64,000 bases of DNA from CAVYYW01 sp963772845 (lineage in GTDB: Bacteria > Bacillota > Bacilli > Bacillales > Sporolactobacillaceae). The notes below the pieces were generated by a model. It was given only the letters and a program-made list of their open reading frames with translations. It was not told the DNA's origin and searched no databases. Positions 19,667 to 29,811 of the stretch are shown here, piece after piece. The position numbers and the translations under genes are program-made. The stretch covers positions 806,001-870,000 of the forward strand of contig CAVYYW010000014.1 in assembly GCA_963772845.1 (NCBI GenBank), in the 5' to 3' direction. Within the stretch, counting starts at the first letter, position 1. Every line of letters begins with the position of its first letter.

Positions 19667-20715
19667 GTGAATCCGGCTATAAGTATTATTGCTCCGGTTT
19701 ATAATGTTGTACAGGCTTACGTCGAAGATTGCATTAATAACAATCTCGTGTAATCAAAAATTTTACCTATTTTGAAGTTAATCCGCTGCGAATTATGTAT
19801 CTATTGATCTAGAGTGGATCTATTTGTGATGATTATGCAAGAAAATATATATATTAGTAAAAGTTGTTCACAAATCAATAGCTCGTGCCAACACTGCCAC
19901 AGGAACACTGCAGATCAACTGGACCATAGTTCAAGGTAATTACATTGGATTTGTGGACAGTGATGACTGAATTGATAAAAAAGGAAGGACCATCGTTCAT
20001 CAATTATGTCTCGAAAAAAAGAAAGTGATATTGCTATTTGTCAGTTTCAATGAGAAATTGATGGGAAAGTTATTACCAAAAGTGAAGAGCTTCGTTATAA
20101 AGGAACTGGAAAATACACATTGAAGCAATGAAACAATTGTTTGATCGGAAACTTATACCGTTTTACGGACTTGGAAAAAAACTTTTTAAAAAGAAAGTGT
20201 TTTAATGAAATTCAGTTTCCCGTAGGAAGGATACATGAAGATTTATCAACAACCTACAGGCTGTTTGCCAATGAAAACAATAGCATTTTATATGAATGCA
20301 TCGGTTATATCTATGTGAAAGAATAAAACAGTATATTAACTACTACATTCAATGAAAATAGACTCTATGCCCTTAAAGGTTGGGACTCAAATATTATCAT
20401 ATTATGAATAACAGTTATCCGTACTACCAAAAACCAATGTTGTGTTCACTTGTTTGGGTTACTGGGCGTGTTTATAAGATATTCTACATTTTGAAACAGG
20501 TTAAAGAAAAAGAGCCAACAAAGTGCTATATGAAAATCATTCAAATTTTCCTTAGAAAGCACAAAGCTAGCATTAAAAAAGTGTTGCGTTACCAATTAAA
20601 TACAAATCAATTGTTTCACTATGTGACTGTTAATATAGAACTGTTTATTTTCATTGAGAACCTTAAAAATATTAAAAAGATTATCATGAGAGGGGGAATA
20701 AAAAAGGCTCTTTAA
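19667..20715 (+). pseudogene. GT2 glycosyltransferase remnant
   Basis: The start reads AISIIAPVYNVV. A degraded donor site with VDSDD follows near 19955, immediately followed by TGA where Trp is usual. Then come FPVGRIHEDLSTTYRLF and LYALKGWDSN, with a basic tail to 20715. There are several frame changes and in-frame stops (about 19740, 19970, 20050, 20130, 20326). The order of blocks is that of a complete GT2. Such density of damage differs from the single-indel genes of the operon. Confidence 0.55.
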
Positions 20716-20717
20716 AA

Positions 20718-21735
20718 ATGAGCATTATTGTCCCAGTTTATAATGTTGAGGTTATATACACAAATGTATATAGTTATGATCTGGCTCAAACATTTAGAAT
20801 TATTATTAGTTTATTCTTATTAACGATGCAATTTCGGATAACAGTGGGCTATGTTATTAATACTTTAAAGAATAATAGAGTTGTAGTTATTCATAAAAAG
20901 AATCAAGGCGTAGCTTCTGCCAGAAAGGACAAAAGGTAACGAAAAGTTGCTAAAGGTAAATATATTGGTTTGTGGTGGATGGTGATGATTTTATAATAAT
21001 AAAATGTATGGGTTACAGGATAATGCAGCAAAAAAATACACCTCTGAATTAATTGTTTGCGATTTTATTATTGTTAGAATAGATTAAGTTTTTACAGACT
21101 TGAAGTACTTACATGGTAAAATACCAAATTAAGCATCATACTAATTTACAAGCATTAAACGAACTTTACAAATTAAAAAATTGCAATGATGAATGATGGG
21201 GAGAGCCGGTATAAAAATGTGACTCTTGTCTGGGGTAAATGATATAAAAGAACATTATTTGAAAACAATTTATCCAGAACGGGCAAGATATATGAAGATG
21301 AGTTTATCATTCACAGAATACTATACGCTTGTTCAAAAATAACTTATATTCCGGTGCCGCTATACTACTATTTACAAAGAGAAGGCAGTATAGTTCATAC
21401 ACTTCTTCTCCATTAAAAAAAGTCAGAGGGTATATGTTTTAAATGACAGAGTAAGTATCATTAAATAAAATATAATGTAGAAAGTGTCGTATTATAAGGC
21501 ACTAAAATTATTCTTGGAAGTGTTTTTTGTGAAATTACTATAAAATTAAATTTGAACTACCTAATGCAGTTAATGGTTAAATGAATTAAAAAAAATCATT
21601 AATCGAATTATCATTGCTTAAAAATCCATTTATAGAGTGGAAACAAAAAGTTATGTTAATCTTATTGATTTTAGACTCCATATATATTGCAGAAGGTTAA
21701 GAAATCTAAAGATAAAAGTTTTTAAAAATAACTAA
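20718..21735 (+). pseudogene. GT2 glycosyltransferase remnant, strongly degraded
   Basis: MSIIVPVYNVE opens the gene at ATG 20718. A passage near 20970 reads like a GFVDGDDF donor-site block with an extra base. Near 21220 LVWGK is followed by TGA and YKRTLFENNLSRTGKIYEDE, and later TYIPVPLYYYLQREGSI appears. These are GT2 blocks in the right order but almost every one is in a different frame. The end is estimated at 21735. Confidence 0.5.
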
Positions 21736-21750
21736 AGAAGGAGATTTAAA

Positions 21751-22870
21751 ATGAAAAAAATAATTATTATTTGTCATAGACTCCTTAAATGTAGCGTAGC
21801 AGAAAAAAGTCTTGTCACACTTCATTCTATGCTTATTATTCAAGATTTGAAGTTGATCTGATGATGTTTGGGCATGGCGGTTTACTTGAAGAACTATTGC
21901 CATCAGAAGAATATATTAAAGACCAGTTAGAATACAAAAATTCACAGGACTAAAGATAAAAGATGCTGTGAAACAATCTCTTCAAAGAACTGATTTCGAA
22001 TATGACTTCTCGTCATGAAATATTCATTTAATATACGAAAAAAAATACAGCAACCCCCAAAAAGCAAGAATTTTTTGGGAAAGTGTATCTAATGTAATTG
22101 AAGAAAATACAAAAGATTATGATATAGCAATTAGTTATGCTCAGGGATTCCGACGTTTTATGTGGCGGAAAAAGTAAAGGCAAAGGAAAAGTTCGCCTGG
22201 GTGAATGTGAGTTACAGACTAGATGAAAAGAAAGAAATTTTCAAAAAAAATTCTATAATCAATTTAAAAAAATTGTTGCGGTTTCTGATTCAACGAAGGA
22301 AGTATTTATTGAAACCTTCCCATATTACTCAAATAAAATTGAAGTCATTTATGATATCAACAACCCGAGTTTCATTACTGAAATGGCTAATTTAGGAGAA
22401 AGCTATAATGATAATTTTATGGATTAGGATTCTAACGATTGGTAGATTGGCGAATCAAAAAGGTTACGATCTTGCTCTGAAGGCTTGTCAGAAACTTAAA
22501 AATAAGGGATAAAATTCAGGTGGTATGCATTAGGAAAGGGCCACATGAACAGAGAATAAAAGATTATATAAAGAAATATGATCTTAGTGATCACTTTATT
22601 CTTTTAGGCGTTAAAGCAAATCCCTATCCATTTATAAAAAATGCTGATATTTATGTTCAGACATCAAGATATGAAGGATTTGGTCTTGCCATTGCAGAAG
22701 CCCGAATGCTAAATATTCCGGTTGTCACGACAAAATTTGATGCGGTTTATAATCAAATGATTGATGGAAAGAATGGTCTGGTTGTTGAAATGAATGCTGA
22801 GCCAGTGTATAAAGGAATTCTAAGAATGATTAAGAAAATAGGACTTAAAGAAAAAATTATTCATAATTGA
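21751..22870 (+). pseudogene. GT4 glycosyltransferase remnant
   Basis: It opens KKIIIICHRLLK with a good AAGGAGA site, then a corrupted AEKSLVTL block. Later pieces are DYDIAISYAQG near 22115, RILTIGRLANQKGYDLALKA near 22428, and then a clean C-terminal part with DHFILLGVKANPYPFIKNAD and TSRYEGFGLAIAEARML. It is a paralogue of the gene at 12875. At least five indels or stops lie between 21800 and 22520. Confidence 0.6.
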
Positions 22871-22945
22871 AGAATGAGAAGAAAGGGAATGTAGAGGAAA
22901 TAGAAAAATTTTATCAACTCATAGAAAGCGAAAATTGGTGCGAAT

Positions 22946-24064
22946 ATGAAAAAGAAAATCTTTTTATGCTAATAAATATGAATGTAGGTGGAACTGAAAA
23001 AGCATTGCTCAATATGATCTCTGAAATGCCAAAAGATCGAGTATGATATCACGATTCTAATGTTAGAAAAGTATGGTGGATTTTTAGATGCAATTCCTAA
23101 TGAGGTTCATGTTGAATATTTAAAGGGTTATAGAGAAATGAAAGATATACTGAATGAACCACCCAAAAAAGTTCTTAAGAATCTTCTTCAAACAAGGAAA
23201 ATTTATAAAAGCATTTAATGTCTTATTATTAACTATTTGTCAAAGCTCATAAACAACCGAAGTATTTTATTTAAATATCTTTTGAGAATATTACATAACT
23301 TGAAAATGAATATGATATTGCTGTTGCTTATGCTGGTCCAATGGACTTCATAAGCTATTTTGTTATGAATAAAATCAAAGCTAGAAAGAAAATTCAATGA
23401 TTCACTTTGATATTACAAAAATAGGATTTAACGCGAAATTTGCTGTGAAGCTTTATAGAAAATTCGATAAGATTTTTGTGGTATCGAATGAAGGAAAAGA
23501 AAGCTAGATAAGCTCCTTCCTTAATTCTATAGTAAAACTGAAACATTTACGAATATAACTTGTCATCAAATTAAAAGATGGCAGAAGAAGATGTTGGGTT
23601 CGAGGATGATTTTGACGGTATAGAATTCTCACGGTTGGCAGGCTGAGTAAAGAAAAAGGGCAGGATTTAACGATCGAAGTATTTGCAAAACTAAAGAAAG
23701 AAGGGTATAAGTAAGATGGTATTGCATTGGGGAAGGGGCAGCGAGAAAAGAATATGAGGAACTTATAAAATTAAAGGGTTGGAAAACGACTATATCTTGC
23801 TTGGATCTGAATCGAATCCGTACCCATACATGAAACAATGTGATATCTATGTCCAGTCATCACGCCATGAAGGATACTGTATTACATTGGCAGAGGCAAA
23901 ATGTTTTGCTAGTCCAATAATAAGTACAAGAGTAATAGGCGTCGATGAACATCTAACTCATGAAGAAACTGGTCTCATTACTGATTTGAATGAAGAAGAA
24001 ATGTTTTATTCCTTAAAACAATTAATAGACGATGAAATACTTATAGCACTATTAAGAGAAATTT
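22946..24064 (+). pseudogene. GT4 glycosyltransferase remnant
   Basis: It begins with a Lys-rich start and LMLINMNVGGTEKALLNMIS. YDITILMLEKYGGFLDAIP follows, then a break near 23220. It resumes as EYDIAVAYAGPMDFISYFV, then DKIFVVSNEGK and SRLSKEKGQDLTIE. The C-terminal piece is YILLGSESNPYPYMKQCDIY and SSRHEGYCITLAEAKCFASP. It is the third member of the ANPYPF/SNPYPY GT4 paralogue group in this window. Frame changes occur near 23040, 23215, 23500 and 23720. Confidence 0.6.
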
Positions 24065-24126
24065 GAAACTGAAGCAAATTTCATTCGGCAAAATAAGATC
24101 AAGATTATTTGAAAGGACAAACCGAC

Positions 24127-25189
24127 ATGAGAACAAAACATACTCTACTGAAAGATGATAACTTATGCTAATCCTTAAGTATAATCGTTCCAATATATAA
24201 TGTAGCTCCATTTTTAAAACAGTGTATTGATTCAATTTTACTGCAAACAATGAACTATTTTGAGTTAATTTTGAAAACGATGGGTGAACAGACTAAAGTG
24301 GTGAAATTTGCAATAACTATTCCAAAATGGACAAACGAATCAAAGTAATTCACCAAATTAACAAGGGGTTTCCGCGGCCAGGAAACAGGAATATTCATTG
24401 CCGAAGGGATTATATTGCTTTTGTGAATCCAACCATACTATAGAACCTAATATGTATGAGATATTAACTAAACCTGCAATAAAAGATAAAACAGATTTAG
24501 TAGTTGTCATATTAGAACTATTAATACAAACTATAACACTATTCAGTGTCTAAAATATGGGAACAAGTTAACAAATTATTACTAAAAATTCTATAGTAAA
24601 TGATATAATGCCTGTGTTTTAAATAATCAGACTTATAGTTTAACATCAAGTGTAAATAAGCTCTATAAAAAATCATTATTTGATAAATTAAAATCAAAAT
24701 TGATGAAAATATAAGTCATAGTGAAGACGCACGGCTTAATTTCAACTTGCTTACTTTAATAAATAATTTAGTATTTGTGGATAAACCTCTAGACAATTAT
24801 TTTATAAGAAAGAGGAGAGTCACTTACAAGACTATTTAGAGAAGACTTATTCTCATACGCAAGTGATAATAAAAACTTTATGATTGCATTATGCGAAAAA
24901 CTAGGTATGGAAGTTTATGTACCTAAGGTTTCAAATCATTATACTGGTATTATATTATCCTATATGGAAGAAGTAGTCCGGCTCGAATTAGTTTATAATC
25001 AAAAATATAAAATTTTATCACATATTATAAAAAATGAAGAATTTATAAAAGATCTAAAAAATTATAGATGCCCATCCAACTTTTATAAATTAATTAAAGT
25101 GATTTGTTTTACAAAAAATGAGATTTTATTGACTAGAATAATAGTTGCTAAAAATAGATTTACAATACTTCCTTCAGAAGGTTGGATAA
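24127..25189 (+). pseudogene. GT2 glycosyltransferase remnant
   Basis: LSIIVPIYNVAPFLKQCIDS is readable near 24170. A corrupted donor site and GKEQEYSLPKGIILLL-like debris follow, then a block near 24650 resembling NKLYKKSLF and a C-terminal region running to about 25189. The last frame runs on into the flippase start, so its own stop has been lost or shifted. No intact GT2 block remains after the first 40 residues. Confidence 0.5.
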
Positions 25190-25191
25190 CT

Positions 25192-26761
25192 ATGCGAACA
25201 TCTAGTTCAATAAAAAACATTACTACTAGTGTAATTAACTAGCTAATAATCGCTCTTTTAGGGTTTGTTTCAAGGAAAATTTTTTTAGACAGCTTGGGGA
25301 CGGAATATCTTGGTATAAATGGCTTACTTACCAATGTACTTTCGATGCTTGCATTAGTAGAAAGCGGAATTGGAACTAGCATTACATATAATCTTTATAA
25401 GCCCCTAGCTGAAAAAGATAAACCAAAAATAATTGCATTAGTTCAATTATATAAAAGAGCATATGCATTACTGGCTTTTATAATTTTGGTTTTAAGTTTT
25501 TTATTATATCCCTTCTTGGGGAATTTAATAAAAAACAGCGGGTCAATTTCTTACCTTACAATTGCCTATTTCATATTCGTGGCTAAAAATATGACATATT
25601 ATTTCAATGCTCATAAAATATCATTAATAACAGCAGATCAAAAAGGTTATATAGTCGCTAAAATTAATTTTATATTTCAAGTTATATCTATGATAATTAA
25701 AATTATTATATTAATTAAGACACATAACTATTTACTTTTTTTAGGATTGGAACTTTTACTTATATAATACAAAATATTTATAATGGGAAAATTGTTAAAA
25801 GTATTATGCCTTTATTAAAACAAAGACTCGCTATTTTATTGAGGAAAAAGAGAAAAAGGGATTAACGAAAAACGTAAAAGCAATGTTTTTCACAATATTG
25901 GCAGCTACGCAGTATTTGGCACTGACAATATACTAATATCTTCTTTTATCGGAATTGCGACTGTTGGACTTTATTCAAATTATACAATGATAATCGGTCA
26001 ACTTGGTACATTAATCTCACCAATCATCGGAGAGATAGGCTCAAGTGTTGGAAATTTAATCGCAACTGAAGGTAAAGATAAAAATTATTCTATTTTTAAG
26101 ATTTCATATTTAATTAATTTTTGGGTTTACTCTATATGTATTATTTTCTTATATAACTTATTAAATCCATTCATAAATTGGTGGCTAGGGGATGGCTACT
26201 TATTGCCTCAATTTTCCTTTATCTTCATACTTATAAATTTTTATTTAACCGGGTTAAGAAGTTCAATTTCCACTTTTAAGATAAAAGCAGGGATTTTTGT
26301 CCAAGATAAATATATACCTTTAATTGAAGCGTCAATAAATTTAGGAACATCATTAATCTTAGTTCAATATCTTGGTTTAGTAGGCATTTTTCTAGGCACT
26401 ACTATAAGCACTCTTACCACAGTTTTTTGGAACGTCCCTCGATTAACATATAAACACGTATTTAATCTTTCAGTTTGGTCATATTTTTTGAAATATACAA
26501 TTTATGCAATTATTACAATTGTTGCTTGTTTAATAGCGACAAGTATTTGTGATTTAATGGTACATGGTCATAGTTTTATATCTTTAATTGAGAGAGGAAT
26601 AATTTGTTTAATTATTCCAAACTTAATTTATATAGCTATTTTTTATAAAAGTAATGAGTTTCAATATATAAAGAGTATAGTGGTTACCATTTTAAAAGGA
26701 TTTAAACTGAAAATCATTTCAATTAAACAAGCCAAAAGCGTAAGAAAAAAGGAGAAATTAA
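25192..26761 (+). pseudogene. Wzx-type polysaccharide flippase, broken
   Basis: ATG 25192 begins the protein (KNITTSVIN), as in flippases of capsule clusters. An in-frame TAG at 25240 interrupts it, and the sequence continues in the same frame with LIIALLGFVSRKIFLDSLG, then EYLGINGLLTNVLSMLALVE. A CAG-to-TAG change would explain this. Indels follow near 25740, 25800 and 25870. The frame from 25987 then runs clean with at least six membrane segments. The stop is missing; one A fewer before 26753 would end it at 26761, directly at the next ATG. It would flip the lipid-linked repeat unit and stands in for EpsK. Confidence 0.75.
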
Positions 26762-27856
26762 ATGGAGTTCTCAAAACAGGATATGAAATTTCTAAAGGGA
26801 GTGGCGATTTTATTTATGCTCTCCCTTCATTTGTTTTGCAGAAAAGAAGTAAACGGGCTATACGAAACTTTTCCAGTTATCAATGGTGTCCCCTTTATTT
26901 ATTACTTAGCATTATTCTGTGATGCATGTGTACCAATCTATTGCTTTGCCAGTGGATATGGATTATTCGTAAGTCAAAACAAAATCAAAAAACAAGGGTC
27001 ACAAAAGAACTTCCTCAGGATATTTAAACTATTAATTAACTATTGGATTATACTTTTTATATTTATTTTAGTAGGCTTTTTTGCTGGGAATCCTCACTTT
27101 CCTGGGAGACCAACTAAAGTAATTCTTAACTTCTTTGTACTGTCGGATTCCTATAACGCGGCCTGGTGGTTTTTACAAACTTATATTATTCTTGTCTTAA
27201 TAAGTCCGTTGATGTTTACATTAGTGAAGAAATATAGTTCACTTATGATTTTAACAAGTTCGGGTTTTATATATTTTGTAAGCTATATCCAGCGGATAAA
27301 GCATGTTATTGACTTAAGTCATCACCCTCTCTTAAATATGATTGCTACTGCCGTCGTTCTGTTTGGAACATCACAACTTCCATTTATTGCGGGAGCAATT
27401 TTTGCAAAGGATAAAATTTATACATTTATTTCCAAAAAAGCTATCGTACTTCAGTATAAGAACTCACTATGCGTTGCAGGAATCATTCTTCTAATCCTTC
27501 TACATGCTTATATTCAAACAATATTTATCGCTCCTTTCACCGGAATAGCTTTTATTTGCTTATTCAGTCTAATTGACAAGGGAAAGGTTGCGCAAAAATA
27601 TTTTAATTTTTTGGTAATCACTCTACAAACATATGGTTAACCCATATGTTTTTTTATATGACCACTTTCCCAGCACTTACCTTTGCGCCTAAGTACCCCA
27701 ATCTTAATTCTAGGCTGGTTATTAATACTTTGTTTGATGTCATCTTACATAATTAATTATTTCTACAATCCACTCATTCAAACAGTTGAGCAAAAGCTCT
27801 TTAATAAAGTAAATGCCAGCGAACTTATTGAACAAGAATTTCAGAAATCAATATAA
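26762..27856 (+). pseudogene. Acyltransferase 3 family membrane protein, frameshifted near the end
   Basis: This polytopic acyltransferase (PF01757 type) would O-acetylate surface polysaccharide. The start MEFSKQDMKFLKGVAILFML contains the family's opening block, and LHLFCRKEVNG holds the usual His. A well-formed AAGGAG precedes the ATG. The main frame ends at 27640, but the family ending NHSTNIWLTHMFFY follows in another frame from about 27613. After a further change near 27690 it can be read to the stop at 27856. Two indels therefore separate an otherwise complete gene. The ending is duplicated at 31704-31950. Confidence 0.78.
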
Positions 27857-28153
27857 AAAAAACTATAAAGAGATTGATGTACTTTTTATTTTACCGACCT
27901 CTTATTTTTAATTATAGGGATAGATAAATTTAAGATTTCTTCATGAATGAATTATCTTTTGTAACAAGCTTAGTTGTATTATCTCACTTCAACCAATTAA
28001 ATTATGGGGTGAAAACATTCCTTTATTAAAAGATACTCAGGGGTGCTTACAACCATTAGATAGAGCAACATGTGACATTTTTCAGAGCCACCTTGAAAGC
28101 CAGAAGGAAATTACTGTATAATTATAAAATGAATTTTGAGGAGAGATAAAAAA

Positions 28154-28288
28154 ATGAGCGTTTCTCATCTATTTGTTCCGAGTACTGAAATGGATTACGC
28201 GTCAATTCTTAATTTTGCATGTAATCAAGTCTTAATATCTGAGCCATTAGAACAAATGGCTTATGGATTAAAGAAAGAAGTTAAGTAA
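28154..28288 (+). CDS. Small ORF coupled to gtrA, unknown
   Basis: This is a 44-residue ORF (MSVSHLFVPSTEMDYA...) with a strong GAGGAG site ten bases upstream. Its stop is one base before the gtrA start. The sequence LISEPLEQMAYGLKKEVK vaguely resembles the end of WYL-domain regulators, so it may be a gene remnant that now serves as a translational coupler. The 298 bases before it (27857-28153) contain no gene; TATAAT occurs near 28118 without a clear -35. Confidence 0.35.
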   Translation: MSVSHLFVPSTEMDYASILNFACNQVLISEPLEQMAYGLKKEVK

Positions 28289-28289
28289 C

Positions 28290-28715
28290 ATGTTGAGTAA
28301 GGAAATAGGAACATTTTTAATAATTGGCATAATTAACACTATCGTTGGGTTGACTTCAGTTTTTATTTTATACGACCTTTTTATAAATAATTACTGGATC
28401 TCTACTTTTATAGGTAACAGCATTGGAATGTTGGTTAGCTATCTTTTGAATAAGAAATTTACGTTTAAAAACGAAGGAAGTGTCTCATCAAGTCTATTTA
28501 AATTTTTAATTGTGGTCCTTTTATGTTATTACGGTTCATATTGGATTGGGCTGCATTTGTCAGTTACCTTAGCTAAAATATATCCCTACTTATTGCAATT
28601 TAGAAGTGAAATTTCAATCCTTTTCGGTGCAGGATTATATACGGTTAGTAACTATATTGGACAGAAATTTCTGGTGTTTAATAAAACCCAATTCGTAAAT
28701 GAAAAATCTATATAA
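28290..28715 (+). CDS. GtrA/GtcA-family lipid-linked sugar flippase
   Basis: This 141-residue protein has four membrane segments typical of the GtrA family, with FLIIGIINTIVGLTSVFILY at the start and the conserved LLNKKFTFKN between helices 2 and 3. GtrA proteins are thought to flip an undecaprenyl-phosphate sugar made by a GtrB-type enzyme, which is the next gene here. Together with the third gene this is a three-component surface glycosylation cassette, as in GtcA/CsbB/YfhO systems. Intact. Confidence 0.85.
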   Translation: MLSKEIGTFLIIGIINTIVGLTSVFILYDLFINNYWISTFIGNSIGMLVSYLLNKKFTFKNEGSVSSSLFKFLIVVLLCYYGSYWIGLHLSVTLAKIYPYLLQFRSEISILFGAGLYTVSNYIGQKFLVFNKTQFVNEKSI

Positions 28716-28735
28716 AATTTCGAAAGGAAGATTTG

Positions 28736-29749
28736 ATGACTATTAAAAAGAACAAAGCTTTATTAACAATTGTTGTCCCTTGTTATAACGAAGAAGATGT
28801 CTTAAGTGAGACTACAAAGCGCTTAACAGAGGTTTTGGATCGTTTAGTTTCAAGTCTTAAAATTTCAAGTGAGAGTAATATTCTATTTGTGGACGATGGA
28901 AGTAAAGATCGGACATGGACTTTAATTTCTCAATTTAATCACACCAATTCATTTGTAAAAGGAATTAAGTTGTCTAAAAACGTTGGTCATCAGAACGCAT
29001 TGCTTGCCGGCTTAAACGCTGCCAGTCAATATGCAGATTGCGTTATCTCAATTGATGCGGACCTTCAGGATGATGTTAATGTTATAGAGGAGTTTATTGA
29101 TAAATATAATGAAGGTTATGATATTGTCTATGGCGTAAGAAGTCAGAGAAAAAAGGATACTTTCTTTAAAAGAACGACAGCTCAAGGCTTTTACCGGGTT
29201 TTAAACTATCTTGGAGTAAATATTGTATATAACCATGCGGATTACAGACTTCTTAGCCGAAGAGTTCTTAAGCACTTAAAAGAATTTCGAGAAACCAATC
29301 TTTTTTTAAGAGGAATTATTCCATTGATTGGATTTAATTCAACGACTGTGCACTATGAAAGAAATGAAAGATTTGCAGGGAATTCCAAATACCCTTTGAA
29401 GAAAATGCTAGCTTTTGCATTCGATGGTATTACTTCGTTTAGTGTTGCACCCATTCGTCTTATTACCGCAATTGGTGGACTTCTTCTTATAATGAGTCTA
29501 TTAATGGGGGGATATGCAATTATTCAAAAAGTATTAGGCCATACGATCTCTGGTTGGACATCAATCATATTATCGATCTGGATTGTTGGATGTTTTCAAC
29601 TGATAGGTATTGGTTTAATCGGAGAGTATATTGGTAAAATATTCAATGAAGTCAAGCGACGTCCAAAATTCATTATAGAGATAGATAATTATACTGAAAA
29701 TGGTACTAACAAAAAAGAAATTTCAGATAAAGAATTAGTGTCAGTATAA
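28736..29749 (+). CDS. GtrB/CsbB-type undecaprenyl-phosphate glycosyltransferase
   Basis: This GT2 enzyme of 337 residues has two C-terminal membrane helices (about 243-265 and 278-300). Catalytic blocks are TIVVPCYNEEDVL, FVDDGSKD, SIDADLQDD, then the DPM1/GtrB-specific NHADYRLLSRRVL and RNERFAGNSKYPL. It charges undecaprenyl phosphate with a sugar for the flippase upstream. Start: ATG 28736 with GAAAGGAAG; TTG 28733 is adjacent. Intact, 20 bases after gtrA. Confidence 0.88.
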   Translation: MTIKKNKALLTIVVPCYNEEDVLSETTKRLTEVLDRLVSSLKISSESNILFVDDGSKDRTWTLISQFNHTNSFVKGIKLSKNVGHQNALLAGLNAASQYADCVISIDADLQDDVNVIEEFIDKYNEGYDIVYGVRSQRKKDTFFKRTTAQGFYRVLNYLGVNIVYNHADYRLLSRRVLKHLKEFRETNLFLRGIIPLIGFNSTTVHYERNERFAGNSKYPLKKMLAFAFDGITSFSVAPIRLITAIGGLLLIMSLLMGGYAIIQKVLGHTISGWTSIILSIWIVGCFQLIGIGLIGEYIGKIFNEVKRRPKFIIEIDNYTENGTNKKEISDKELVSV

Positions 29750-29811
29750 GAAAAAATATAAAATAATTTGTTAATGCTTAAATTTAAATTAATTAAAAAG
29801 GATGAGGGAAT

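Noticed and set aside
19667..21735. TGA codons at positions where Trp is expected in GT2 remnants, hinting at recoding
   Set aside because: The same genes also carry indels and other stops, and intact genes in the window use TGG for Trp. Decay or read error is simpler.
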